Shown one piece after another: positions 18,078 to 27,583 of a stretch of DNA of 64,000 nucleotides. A model generated the notes under the pieces. The model worked only from the letters and a program-made list of their open reading frames with translations. It was not told the origin of the DNA and searched no databases. The DNA is from Myroides indicus. GTDB taxonomy: Bacteria > Bacteroidota > Bacteroidia > Flavobacteriales > Flavobacteriaceae. The position numbers and the translations under genes are program-made. Position 1 is the stretch's first letter. Each line of letters starts with the position of its first letter. The stretch lies in contig NZ_SOAG01000020.1 in assembly GCF_004364575.1 (NCBI RefSeq), positions 1 through 64,000 on the forward strand, in the 5' to 3' direction.

Positions 18078-20595
18078 AATATTTTTTTTCATCTATGCCG
18101 TTTTGAATCCAATTAATATTTTTATTGTCTTTTAGAAAGTAATCAAACCAGTTTATGGTTCTGATAGTCAAATCTTTTTGCTCTTGAGATAAATCGTTTG
18201 TAATTGCGTGGTTTACATTTTTATAAAACAAGGCTATAGATGGTTTTTTATAGCGTTTGAGAGCGATAAACATATGACGTGTATTTTCCCAATGTACATT
18301 ATGGTCTTTCATTCCTGTCCATAATAATATGGGAGTATTTATATTCTGAGTATATAAAATAGGAGAGTTTTTTAGGTATTTATCAGGGTTGTCCGCATAA
18401 GAACTTCCTAATTCATATTGAATAGTTTCAAATCTGGAATAGTTAGGTTTCGATAAATGGTAGTTGAATTCATAGGTATTCCATATTAAATCCGCTAAAC
18501 CAGCACCGCTGACTATGGCTGAAAACCTATCTGTTTGAGTTGCAATAAAATTAGCTTCATATCCTCCAAAAGAATGTCCTATTAAACCCAGTTTGGTTTT
18601 GTCAATGGAAGGTTCTTCATTTGTTATTGCTTCTATTCCCTTTGTAACACATTCCAAAGCAGAAAGTCCAGGACCTTCTTGTGATACATAGGTATCGGGT
18701 AGAAATACAAAATACCCTGATTCATTCAACAAGGATTGATTATATCCATGTTGATTAAATAAGGTTGGAATATCAAATATATTTCTTGTTGATCCTTGTC
18801 TCTCATAGACACTTGTAACCATAGGATATTTTTTCTCTTTAGTATAGTTTTTAGGATAATATAAAACTCCCGTTAATTCTATACCGTATTTATCTTGATA
18901 AGTAATGATTTTTTGTTTGCGCCATTGGTAGTACTCTTTGGATAAATTGGATTCTACTAATATTTCTACTTTACCTCTATGGGCAATTTTTATAATTGGT
19001 GGCTGGTTAAAGTCTTCCTCTGTCCATACTATAGTTTGTGCATCAGCACTTGTTAATCTTGATAAATATAGGGTGTTAACAAGTTTAGTAGTTTGATCCA
19101 CTATCTTAGAAATTTCACCTCTGCAGTAGCTATAAAGTGAAGTAGAAGGTGTGACAGACTGCACGATGGTAAACAGTATAGGTGTTTGAACATTTATAAA
19201 AACAGAATTCTTTTTTTTGCTGGTATTGATTAATTGGATAGTAACAGGATATTGATCTGTAAACTCTGCTATAATAGTGGATTTCCTGTTTTTGACATCA
19301 TATTGCTCCAGATTATTTCTATTCTGAATCAATAAACTTTTAGAGTCATCAGCCCATATAGGTTGTGTATTGGGATGTGAGTGTTTAATAGATTGCTGTT
19401 TTTTAGTTTTAAAATTATATAATTCCCAGTATTTTCCTTTTGGATATACAATTGCGCTTGCGTCCGGAGACAGGTTGAATTGATCTTGAAAATGCGGAGT
19501 AAGGGTTAATTCAGCAAGGGTTTTTTGGGGCTCTATTTGTTCCAATATATAGCGATTATCTTCATATACTTTATGATACTGTATAAATTCAAAAGGATTA
19601 TAACTAACCATATAGTTAGGTTTTTGAATGTTTAAGTACTCTTTTAGCCGATTCCTATTCAGTTCAGATAAGCTATTTTGTTTGGTGTGATAAATAAAAG
19701 CTTTGTAATCAATATTTTGTAATATCCGATTCGATTGGTGTAAATTTCTGGCATTTCCGTTCCAAATATCAATATATTTAGAATTTGTGCTTTGAGTGGT
19801 ATCGTTTGTTTGATAAGAGATGTAAATATCGTTGTTTAGAAAGAAGCTCAGCTGTATATTTTCAGCAATGGAATGCAAAGAATCCGGGAGTTGAATGGCT
19901 TTGCTATTACGTCTTTGTAAATCTCTAAACAGTAATTGATATTCTTTGTTTTTAAAAACAAAAGCGTTTTCGGCATCATTCCAGACCATAGCGTTTAAAT
20001 CCCATTGCAAGTCTGTTATTTTACAAGCTTGAAATGTTTTTAAATCTAAACTGTAAAGTTGTTTTGAATTGACCTCTTTTTGGTATAACAAATAAGTCTG
20101 TTTATTGTTTATAATGTATTTTTTTACATTGTTGGCAGTAAATAATTGTTTTTCTTTTCCAAACGCATACTTAATAATATTTAATTGTTTGCTTTTTGAC
20201 AAATAACAAACAGACAAATTGCTTTTAATTACATTAAAATTCTGTATCTCCTTTATACGAACCTGTTCTTTAAAGTTACTTAAATTCATAATTACTAAGT
20301 CGGCTTTTTCTTTTCCTACAAGTAAATTATTTCCTAAAAAAGATAGTTTAGACATATTAGTTATCTCTTTTTTTTTCTTGTTTTTGGTGTGAATTACGAA
20401 CCCTTTGTTTTGCGCAGGGTCATTGATGTAATTTTGATAATAGATTAACCATTGCCCGTCTTCTGATATTTGGGAAGGAAACAGCGTGTTCCAATCAGGA
20501 TTTAGGGATAGACTGTCTCTGCCCGAATTTGCGTATAATGCAGAGACAGTCATCCAGATCAACCCAATCACGATATATCTTTTTTTAATAGCCAT
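18076..20595 (-). CDS. S9-family (prolyl oligopeptidase-like) serine peptidase, exported
   Basis: 839 residues. N-terminal signal sequence ('YIVIGLIWMTVSALYANS'), a long seven-bladed-propeller-like region (about 25-570), then an alpha/beta hydrolase domain. The catalytic triad is visible: S675 in 'GLIGHSFGGYEA', D764 in 'WTGMKDHNVHW' and H796 in 'KNVNHAITND'. It should cleave short peptides, typically after proline or as a dipeptidyl/acylaminoacyl peptidase, in the periplasm. Its start overlaps the SusD stop by 11 bp, so it belongs to the SusC/SusD operon and probably processes peptides taken in by them. Confidence 0.9.
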   Translation of the reverse strand: MAIKKRYIVIGLIWMTVSALYANSGRDSLSLNPDWNTLFPSQISEDGQWLIYYQNYINDPAQNKGFVIHTKNKKKKEITNMSKLSFLGNNLLVGKEKADLVIMNLSNFKEQVRIKEIQNFNVIKSNLSVCYLSKSKQLNIIKYAFGKEKQLFTANNVKKYIINNKQTYLLYQKEVNSKQLYSLDLKTFQACKITDLQWDLNAMVWNDAENAFVFKNKEYQLLFRDLQRRNSKAIQLPDSLHSIAENIQLSFFLNNDIYISYQTNDTTQSTNSKYIDIWNGNARNLHQSNRILQNIDYKAFIYHTKQNSLSELNRNRLKEYLNIQKPNYMVSYNPFEFIQYHKVYEDNRYILEQIEPQKTLAELTLTPHFQDQFNLSPDASAIVYPKGKYWELYNFKTKKQQSIKHSHPNTQPIWADDSKSLLIQNRNNLEQYDVKNRKSTIIAEFTDQYPVTIQLINTSKKKNSVFINVQTPILFTIVQSVTPSTSLYSYCRGEISKIVDQTTKLVNTLYLSRLTSADAQTIVWTEEDFNQPPIIKIAHRGKVEILVESNLSKEYYQWRKQKIITYQDKYGIELTGVLYYPKNYTKEKKYPMVTSVYERQGSTRNIFDIPTLFNQHGYNQSLLNESGYFVFLPDTYVSQEGPGLSALECVTKGIEAITNEEPSIDKTKLGLIGHSFGGYEANFIATQTDRFSAIVSGAGLADLIWNTYEFNYHLSKPNYSRFETIQYELGSSYADNPDKYLKNSPILYTQNINTPILLWTGMKDHNVHWENTRHMFIALKRYKKPSIALFYKNVNHAITNDLSQEQKDLTIRTINWFDYFLKDNKNINWIQNGIDEKKY

Positions 20596-21952
20596 TGTTT
20601 TGTGGTAGCAGGTTGGGGTTTAATAATATTTCGCCTTCCGGTATGGGGAGCAAAGCGTGTTTGTCTTCCCAGTTAGGTTTAACTGTTTTTAGTATGTGTA
20701 ATTTGTTGTTGCGTTTCAGGTCAAAAAAGCGATGTCCTCCTTCAGTAAAAAACTCTCTTCGGCTTTCACTCAGCATTTCGTTTATAAATTCCTCTTTGGA
20801 CAATGTCTCGGGTAGAGGTAGGAGTCCTGCTCTGTGACGGATAAGATTTAAATAATGTACGGCTTCTGCTGTGCGGTTTTGATAGGCTAAAGCCTCCATC
20901 AATATAAAATAGGCTTCTTCAATTCTAAATACAATAGAATATTCGTCTGTATTGTTTTCTTTGTTTTTGTATTTGTAAGCGTGATAATAGGACGTTGTGC
21001 CGTCCGTCACTTCTTTGATCCAATTTTGAAAACGCAAATCCTGTTCAGAAAAAGTATTCACAAGGTTGGGCTGCAAAACAACTCTAGTTGGAGGAAGAGT
21101 ATTAAATATATAATCCGCATCGTAGGTACTATAGGTTTCCGTACTTATTTGCCAAAGCGTACTTTTTGCTTGCTTTTTAAATACTTTGTTTAGATCACTT
21201 TCCATTTTAAACAGAGGATTGGCAATTACTGCTTTGGCTGTCTGTTCTGCCAGAACATATTGCTTTTGCAATAAATAATTTTGTGCCAGAAGCAATTCTG
21301 CAACTGCGCGATTAGGATAAATATGCTCCGGATGACGATAATCTTGAGGAAGTAATGCTAAAGCGCTTTTTAAATCGCCTTCACTAGATTCTAGTACATT
21401 GCCAACAGGTATTTTTGAAATGGCACTGTTTATTTTATAATCTGTTGAGGTTACATAAGGAATAGCCCCAAATAGCTGGGTGAGATATTGATGATATAGT
21501 GCTCTTAATAAATAAGCTTCTCCCAAAAAAACTTTTTTGTTATTTTCTTCAATATAAGAAGAAGCCGAAAGTCTTTCAATAAAAGTATTGATAGCGTAAA
21601 TATCTGTAAAGGACAGACTCCAAAAAAAGCTTTTATCAATATCTGCAGCGGTAATAAAGTTAGTATAAAAAGGATTATTTTGTCCAAATGAAATCATATT
21701 GTCGGTATATAAATCCAGATTACAGGATGCTCCTAATGTTCCTCCTCTGAATAAGCGTGTTTCTCTTACATTGCTATATAAATTAGCTAAAGCAGATTTT
21801 GTGGTATTAATGTCTTTAAATACATCTTCTGTATTGATTTGATTGTTCGGTAAATCTATTTCAACCAATTTTTCACAAGACTGGATGGATAGCAGTAAAA
21901 CTATAAAATACAGATATCGGATGTTGAACAGTATAAAATATTTATTTTTCAT
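20585..21952 (-). CDS. RagB/SusD-family surface lipoprotein
   Basis: 455 residues, somewhat short for SusD. Lipoprotein signal with acceptor Cys about residue 26 ('LLLSIQSCEKLVEIDLP'), then 'NTEDVFKDINTTKSALANLYSNVRE', the SusD_N-like region, TPR-like helices and a RagB/SusD C-terminal part with 'REFFTEGGHRFFDLKRNNKL', one of the best conserved SusD motifs. It forms the lid of the SusC transporter on the cell surface and binds the substrate. It sits 11 bp after susC and overlaps the S9 peptidase gene, which points to peptides rather than glycans as the ligand. Confidence 0.93.
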   Translation of the reverse strand: MKNKYFILFNIRYLYFIVLLLSIQSCEKLVEIDLPNNQINTEDVFKDINTTKSALANLYSNVRETRLFRGGTLGASCNLDLYTDNMISFGQNNPFYTNFITAADIDKSFFWSLSFTDIYAINTFIERLSASSYIEENNKKVFLGEAYLLRALYHQYLTQLFGAIPYVTSTDYKINSAISKIPVGNVLESSEGDLKSALALLPQDYRHPEHIYPNRAVAELLLAQNYLLQKQYVLAEQTAKAVIANPLFKMESDLNKVFKKQAKSTLWQISTETYSTYDADYIFNTLPPTRVVLQPNLVNTFSEQDLRFQNWIKEVTDGTTSYYHAYKYKNKENNTDEYSIVFRIEEAYFILMEALAYQNRTAEAVHYLNLIRHRAGLLPLPETLSKEEFINEMLSESRREFFTEGGHRFFDLKRNNKLHILKTVKPNWEDKHALLPIPEGEILLNPNLLPQNNGY

Positions 21953-21963
21953 GGTAATTATAT

Positions 21964-24900
21964 TTAAAAGGTTAATTGAACGCCAAAAGCATAAGTGCGT
22001 AATGGGGGTAGGTTTCCTGCAAAAACGAACTCCGGATCCATCCCAAAGTAGTTGGTAATTGTAAATAGATTTTGTCCTTGTATGTATAGTAGAAGAGAAT
22101 CTATTTTAGCTTTGGGAATTTTTAATTTATAAGAAAGAGCAACATTTTTTAGTCGAATATAGGAAGCATCACCCACGCTTCTATCGCTTTCCTGCATTGT
22201 CGTTATCTGCTGAAAAGATGTATTATTACTGTTTGTTGCCCAGGTATATTGTGCATCCGGATTTTCAGCCGACCATCGGTCTGTCATTTCTACAGGATAG
22301 TTGGAACTAAGTGTTCCGGGAGTAATTGTCATACTTTCAAAAGTATAGTTGGTTTGTTTAACAAACTGAAACAAAAAATCCAGCGAAATATTTTTATACG
22401 AAATAGTATTTTGCAATCCGCCGTGATATTCTATTCCAATGTTCTTATCAATTTGCTTGTCTTCGTTATCCAGTTTTCCGTCTTTGTTGTAATCTGTAAA
22501 AACATAGAGCCCTGTATCAGGGTCAATTCCTTCGTAGTGATACAGTTTTACCAGATTAATCGATTTTCCGATGATATAGGTATTTCTGTAGGTGGAGTTT
22601 TCAAGATCAGGAAAGGCAGTTAATTTATTTTTTGGAAAGGATATATTAAAATTAGAATTCCATTGCCAGTTATTGTTGCGAATATTAGTGGTATGCAATG
22701 TAAATTCCCATCCGGAATTTTCTACTGTTGCCGGAAAATTGTCAGTAACAGAATTAAAACCGGTTACTGCTGATAAAGTAAGTCCGATTAATTGATTGGA
22801 CGAGCGGTTCTTATACCAGGCTATATTGGTGTTAATGCGGTTATTAAATAAGCCAAGTTCCAAGGCGGTTTCCAGTTTGGTGGTTTTTTCCCAGCTGTAA
22901 TTGGGGTTGTATAAACGCGAAGGATATAAGCCTGTTGTTCCATCGTATGTTTGTGTGTTTACGGTATAGGTGTCCAGATAAGCGTAATCGCCAATATTGT
23001 CGCTTCCGGTAGTTCCGTAACTGGCTCTGAGTTTTCCAAAACTCAGCCAACTGTAGTTTTTTAAAAAGCTTTCTTCCGTAAATAACCAAGCTGCACCAAC
23101 AGCACCAAAATTGCCAAAGCGGTTGGCAGGACCAAAACGGCTCGAACCGTCTCGTCTTCCGGTTAAGTTAACAATATACTTATTGTCATAAATATAGTTT
23201 AGACGAGCAAATAAAGCAGCATACTTGTACTGAGAATTCCCAATTTGATTGATGGTTTTGGTCTTAGCAATACCGATGTTAGTCAAATGAGCATCCGTAT
23301 TAAATCCTCTGCCTGTAATTTGAAAACTATTGTTTTCTCTGGACTGAAAACTGCTTCCTATAAAAGCTTGAACGCTGTGTTTATTCCATTTTTTAGCCCA
23401 ATGTATCTGAGGTTCTATGATATACGAATCGGAATTATTGCTGGCTTTTTGAGCGGTAGAGTGTTCGCTGGTTCTGCCTAAAGAAGGATTGTATATAGTA
23501 TGCGGAGTTAGTACCCGTTCATCAAAATAATTTGTTGTTATTCCCATATTGAGTTTAAAAGAAACACTTGGAAATATCAAATAAGATAGATTGGTGTTGA
23601 GAATTAAATTGCGGGTATTATTTTCATAGGTTTTGTTAAGTTGAGCCAATGGGTTATTCCATGTGCCATCCTGCCAGTTTAGCGTGCCGTCCTCGTTGTA
23701 CAGAGCCGGCGCATTGGGCGGGAGTTCCAATGCTTTGCGGGTGAGGTCTGCTGCGGGCAGAGTATTGTTTTGGTCAGAATATGTAGTTGAAGCTCCCAGC
23801 TGAAAGCGGTTATCTTTGCTGCGGTGAATAAAACTTATTAACGCGGAGTTGCGCTTATAGCCTTTGTCTGTCGGAAATACGGTGGTACTTTCGTTATGAG
23901 CTACATTTACATTAAAACGCGTAAATTCATTGCCACCTGATACACCTAAAGAAATAGTTTTATCCATAGCTGTTCCGCCTATCAGTTCTTTTTGCCAGTC
24001 GGTATAGCGGTTTCTGTCCCACGACCCGTTCATGTCATAGGCGTTTGCCGGGTATTCCGTAACACCATCGTTGGCAAAAGCTTCGTCCCGCATCTGGTTA
24101 AACTGTTCGGTATTCATCAGTTTCATTTTAGATCCCACTTTGCTAAAAGCTGTGGAGGAAGAAACCGTAAAATGGGTTTTGCCTGCTTTGCCTTTTTTGG
24201 TGGTTATCAACACCACGCCGTTTGCTCCGCGCGAACCGTAGATTGCCGTGGCATCGGCGTCTTTGAGAATTTCAATACTTTCAATATCCGAAGGGTTAAT
24301 TGCATTGAGGATACTTATGGAAGAATTAAACAAAGAGGCTGAAAAGCCGGAGTTCTCGTATATAGGAGTTTCGTATAAAGGTATTCCGTCAACAATATAA
24401 AGGGGAGTATTGCTGCCTGTATAATCTCCGGAAAGACTATTGTTTCCTCTGATTTTAATATCAAAACCTCCTCCGGAAACACCTGTGTTTTGGGTAATAC
24501 TCACGCCTGCCATACGTCCTTGTATGGCTTGCAGGGGATTGATGACGGGTTGGAACTCAATGTCCTTTGCTGTAACCCGGGCAATGCTCCCGGTGCGTTC
24601 CCGGTCTTTGACGCTGTAATACCCGGCGTTTATCACAACTTCATCTAATACAGTTTCGTCCGGTTGGAGGGTAATGTTTAGCGTGGTTCCGCTAACGATG
24701 TGGGTTTGGGTTTTGTAGCCGATAAAGCTAAAGGTTACGATACTGCCGGGGATAAACTGTAACGAGTATTTTCCGTTTTCATCGGTCAGCGTGCCGTTGT
24801 TAGTGTCTTTTTCCCAAACGGTGACCCCGGGCAGGGGCGCTTCTGCATCTTTTACCGTTCCGGTAACTCGGATTTGCTGTTGGGCAAATAGGGTATGGGT

Positions 24901-24975
24901 GTGCAAACTGCACAGTAGGATAAGCAGCAGCAGGTAAAACCTGTGTTTGCTTTTGGGATGTGTAATGGTTTTCAT
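21964..24975 (-). CDS. SusC/RagA-family TonB-linked outer-membrane protein
   Basis: 1003 residues. Signal peptide (ends 'LHTHTLFAQQ'), CarboxypepD_reg-like domain ('RVTGTVKDAEAPLPGVTVWEKDTNNGTLTDENGKYSLQF'), plug domain with the SusC signature 'LDEVVINAGYYSVKDRERTGSIARVTAKDIE' and 'GSRGANGVVLITTKKGKAGKT', then a 22-strand barrel ending 'PPLRTYAFGVQLTF' with the C-terminal aromatic residue. It imports oligomers bound by its SusD partner using TonB energy. First gene of a three-gene operon (susC, susD, S9 peptidase), so peptides are the probable cargo. No anti-sigma regulator is adjacent. Confidence 0.95.
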   Translation of the reverse strand: MKTITHPKSKHRFYLLLLILLCSLHTHTLFAQQQIRVTGTVKDAEAPLPGVTVWEKDTNNGTLTDENGKYSLQFIPGSIVTFSFIGYKTQTHIVSGTTLNITLQPDETVLDEVVINAGYYSVKDRERTGSIARVTAKDIEFQPVINPLQAIQGRMAGVSITQNTGVSGGGFDIKIRGNNSLSGDYTGSNTPLYIVDGIPLYETPIYENSGFSASLFNSSISILNAINPSDIESIEILKDADATAIYGSRGANGVVLITTKKGKAGKTHFTVSSSTAFSKVGSKMKLMNTEQFNQMRDEAFANDGVTEYPANAYDMNGSWDRNRYTDWQKELIGGTAMDKTISLGVSGGNEFTRFNVNVAHNESTTVFPTDKGYKRNSALISFIHRSKDNRFQLGASTTYSDQNNTLPAADLTRKALELPPNAPALYNEDGTLNWQDGTWNNPLAQLNKTYENNTRNLILNTNLSYLIFPSVSFKLNMGITTNYFDERVLTPHTIYNPSLGRTSEHSTAQKASNNSDSYIIEPQIHWAKKWNKHSVQAFIGSSFQSRENNSFQITGRGFNTDAHLTNIGIAKTKTINQIGNSQYKYAALFARLNYIYDNKYIVNLTGRRDGSSRFGPANRFGNFGAVGAAWLFTEESFLKNYSWLSFGKLRASYGTTGSDNIGDYAYLDTYTVNTQTYDGTTGLYPSRLYNPNYSWEKTTKLETALELGLFNNRINTNIAWYKNRSSNQLIGLTLSAVTGFNSVTDNFPATVENSGWEFTLHTTNIRNNNWQWNSNFNISFPKNKLTAFPDLENSTYRNTYIIGKSINLVKLYHYEGIDPDTGLYVFTDYNKDGKLDNEDKQIDKNIGIEYHGGLQNTISYKNISLDFLFQFVKQTNYTFESMTITPGTLSSNYPVEMTDRWSAENPDAQYTWATNSNNTSFQQITTMQESDRSVGDASYIRLKNVALSYKLKIPKAKIDSLLLYIQGQNLFTITNYFGMDPEFVFAGNLPPLRTYAFGVQLTF

Positions 24976-25017
24976 AATTTTGTAATGAAATGGTTAGTTA
25001 AACATTTGTTTTTCTAT

Positions 25018-25055
25018 TCAGCCCCTTAAAAAGTTGCCGCTTTTTAGGGGGTATT
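25018..25055 (+). other. GC-poor hairpin upstream of susC
   Basis: CCCCTTAAAAAG / CTTTTTAGGGG stem with short loop. On the plus strand it is followed by a T-run and looks like a terminator, though nothing obvious is transcribed into it from the left. On the minus strand it would lie in the susC leader or just upstream. Role open. Confidence 0.5.
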
Positions 25056-25073
25056 TTTTTAACTCAAAATATT

Positions 25074-25985
25074 CTTTAATGCCCTTTTTGTGGCATCATG
25101 ATTTCTGCGAGTGTCAAACGTTTGCAGATTCCGTTAAAAAAGAAAAGGTTGTCCGACGCGTAGTGAAACGGAGCTAGTATTTTTTCTTTTAGGAATCAAA
25201 AGCTGATTTGACCGTAGAAATAATGCAGCCTTGATCTTTTGTTTCTTTTATATCAAGATAAAAGAAAAGAAACCTTGTCCTGCTGAACTCGTTTCGGAAT
25301 CTCTTTTCTTATTCTTTTGTAAGGGGTACAACTATTTGTTGCAAAACAAATAATCACTGAACACAAAATCACAATAAATAAGATGTGAAGTAAAAGAATC
25401 AAAACCCCCTCTCGCTCCACCTGACTTCGCGGTCTTTTTACGCCTTATTCAGGCACGAATACAAACTGCCTACGGCTTGTATTCTCAGCACTTCATTTCG
25501 TCTTAAAGACATTCGCTTGTCAGCTGAGGCGGTTTGGTGCGGATTTTTATTTTAGGTTTATAAATCATAATGTCTCGTTTTTACTTTAAATTGTTTTTTA
25601 ATGCCTTTCCAACGACCTCATTTCTCTGTCGAGTGTCTTCTTGGTGCGGTTTTGCATTAAACTATATGGGCGAAGCCACCGTCATATAGTTTGCAAAACA
25701 AACTTTAGAAAGACCGATAGGAGAAATGCAGTCTTGATCTTTTGTTTCTTTTATATCAAGATAAAAGAAAGAGGATTTCTTATTTATTATCTTTTTGATA
25801 CCCCAAAAAGAAACAAAAAGGGTTTCGCTACACCAGCCTTCGCGGTCTTTTTACGCCTTATTCAGGCACGAATACAAACTGCCTACGGCTTGTATTCTCA
25901 GCACTTTAGTTCGGCTTAAAGACGTTCGCTTGTCAGCTGAGGCGGTTTGGTGCAGATGTTTATTTTAGGTTTGTAAATCATAATT
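25074..25985 (+). repeat. Composite intergenic repeats X1 and Y1 (left flank of the accessory region)
   Basis: Two units in tandem. X1 (25074-25570) begins TTTAATGCC...GGCATCATGATTTCTGC and Y1 (25597-25983) begins TTTAATGCC...ACGACCTCATTTCTCTGTCG. Each has its own 5' module, then both share the 3' module CTTCGCGGTCTTTTTACGCC...CAGCTGAGGCGGTTTGG, which contains the hairpin GAATACAA...TTGTATTC. Y1 also has the perfect stem AAACTATATG / CATATAGTTT (25659-25692). The same modules recur at 36957-37986 in the same orientation. Short frames inside are not real genes. Confidence 0.85.
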
Positions 25986-26033
25986 TCTTGTTTTTACTTT
26001 AAAATGTTCTTTAATATTTTTTCCTCAAAGCCC

Positions 26034-26058
26034 TTGTGCAGGCAGGACACCTGCACAG
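26034..26058. other. Short hairpin in intergenic region
   Basis: GTGCAGG-caggaca-CCTGCAC perfect 7-bp stem, about 95 bp beyond the 3' end of the 216-aa exported protein gene. No T-run follows directly. A similar GTGCCCTGC...GCAGGACAC hairpin lies 5' of that gene near 26880-26900. Confidence 0.4.
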
Positions 26059-26149
26059 GGCGGGGTGTTTACTAACCAAGCAATGCATTATGAAAAACAA
26101 CACCCCTGTCAACATGAAGAATTGTATTATTGAAGCCGTATGTTCTATT

Positions 26150-26800
26150 TTAAATTTTACTTTCCAGTATAACCGTCAGAGCGGTGTCTTTTACAACTTT
26201 GATGTGTTTATACTCAAACCCCATAGAACCAAACGAAATATGACTTCCTTGAGGAACTACATACGAAAACTCTCCGTTTTTATCGGTTACTGTATGTGCA
26301 TTTGCTCCATTTTCATTTATGCTCCGCTGATAAACTGTTGCACTGCCTATAGGTTTATTGTTATTGTCTAAAACTCTACCGGTTACTTTTACTCGTTTAT
26401 AAGGGTTAAAGTCTATTTCAAACTTGTCTGCTTCGTCAGATTTGCTACTTTTTGGATTTCGTTTTAATTGAAGTTCTAGCCTTGTGTCTTCACTTATGTT
26501 TGCCACAGGTTTTGGGTTTAGATATCTTCCGCCGGAAACCTTAATAACAACAGTTCCTCCTTTTTGAACCGCAAACTTAAAAGTGCCGTCTTTTTCCATA
26601 AAGGTGTGGCGGTTGGTTCCTATGTTGTCGCCAAACACCAGATAGTCTGCTACTCCTTTTTCGTTTAGGGTAATGATTCCTACTGGCGGTTTTCCGGTAT
26701 CTTCTACTGTGATTTTTCCGGTAACCGTAACCATTTCCTGTGCGTATAGTACAGGCATAGCTATACAGCTTCCTAAAAAGGCAATTAATAATTGTTTCAT
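26150..26800 (-). CDS. Exported protein with two carboxypeptidase-regulatory-like (CarboxypepD_reg) domains
   Basis: 216 residues with a signal peptide (MKQLLIAFLGSCIAMPVLYAQ). Two beta-sandwich repeats follow: 'VTVTGKITVEDTGKPPVGIITLNEKG...HTFMEKDGTFKFAVQKGGTVVIKVSGG' (about 23-95) and 'RVKVTGRVLDNNNKPIGSATVYQRS...HTVTDKNGEFSYVVPQGSHISFGSMGFEYK' (about 137-205). This domain normally heads TonB-dependent receptors; here it stands alone without plug or barrel, so it may be a stand-alone adhesion or assembly module or a relic of a receptor. It lies between the composite repeats and the candidate RNA, and no partner gene is adjacent. Confidence 0.75.
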   Translation of the reverse strand: MKQLLIAFLGSCIAMPVLYAQEMVTVTGKITVEDTGKPPVGIITLNEKGVADYLVFGDNIGTNRHTFMEKDGTFKFAVQKGGTVVIKVSGGRYLNPKPVANISEDTRLELQLKRNPKSSKSDEADKFEIDFNPYKRVKVTGRVLDNNNKPIGSATVYQRSINENGANAHTVTDKNGEFSYVVPQGSHISFGSMGFEYKHIKVVKDTALTVILESKI

Positions 26801-27054
26801 GATTAAAATTAAGTTGAGGTTGATTATTGAATTAAAAAAATACTTTTTGACAGGACATACCTATCCCATTGGTTTACAAGTGCCCTGCGTGGCAGGACAC
26901 TTTATAAACACCTGTCATAAACAGCTTTTTTTAACAAAAACAGGGAGTAAAACGCTTGTTATTTGGTTTCTATTAAGAAATAAGGTACTTTTAGAGTGCG
27001 AGAATAAAAGTCTTTCCAACGGCGGTTTACACTGCTTAGGTAAAAGGCTGTAAG

Positions 27055-27118
27055 GTTAGATAAACACTGTGGCTGTGCCACAGCTGTTTATCTGCTATAG
27101 CTGTGCCTCATAGCAGGC
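27055..27118. other. Two adjacent strong stem-loops
   Basis: GATAAACA..GTGGC-tgt-GCCAC..TGTTTATC (27059-27092) is followed at once by CTGCTAT...ATAGCAG (27093-27117). They are near-perfect inverted repeats with short loops in an otherwise gene-free stretch. No T-run follows on either strand, so they are not simple terminators. They may be a mobile-element end or RNA fold. Confidence 0.5.
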
Positions 27119-27254
27119 GCAGTTTACGTTTTGTACGGTATGCGGATTAGCGCGGTGCGGGAAACATCCGGAGGCTTTTTGTGGGGTGGTACTAAAAATT
27201 TCGTTCTCATAATAATAAGATTTTGAGGTTATGGAACGATGTTTTTGAAGTATG

Positions 27255-27450
27255 AAGCTTTCTTGCAGAAAAAGCAAGGAGCGGTCTCACACTTTAGGGT
27301 TTGGGGCAACCAACCCACCTCATTAGCTTTTGAGCTAACAAGGCTACCACCTAAAGCATACGTGAAAACCGCTCACATGCCATATGCAAAAGTAAAAAAC
27401 TTTTAGACATGGAGCGACATCACGGTTTTCTCAGTGGTAAAATTGGTTGC
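27255..27450. ncRNA. Candidate structured RNA, unassigned
   Basis: A long-range stem GAGCGGT..CAC.CTTTAGG (27279-27298) pairs with CCTAAAG...GTG..CCGCTC (27350-27373) and encloses TTAGCT-tttg-AGCTAA and GGGTT...AACCC hairpins, giving a multi-branch fold. A third segment CATGGAGCG..CACGGTTTTC (27408-27430) can pair with the GAAAACCGCTCACATG arm instead, so two exclusive folds are possible. It lies between an exported-protein gene and the HTH gene next to the CRISPR. Strand and class are not known; I could not match it to a known RNA family. Confidence 0.4.
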
Positions 27451-27583
27451 TTTAACCTGAAAAAACACCGTCAATTATTCCGTTAAACGGTCTAATTATC
27501 AATATCGCAATACAAATATAGAAATATTTTTTAAATGTAAAAAATATAATTAAGTAATTTTATAAATACATATAATTAGAGTA

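Noticed and set aside
25641..25919. 92-aa open frame in the left-flank repeats
   Set aside because: It runs across repeat modules with no conserved protein features; the other copies of the module do not keep the frame.
27255..27450. tracrRNA of a type II system, tmRNA or RNase P RNA
   Set aside because: There is no cas9 or matching repeat in the window, no tRNA-like ends, and none of the RNase P core motifs.
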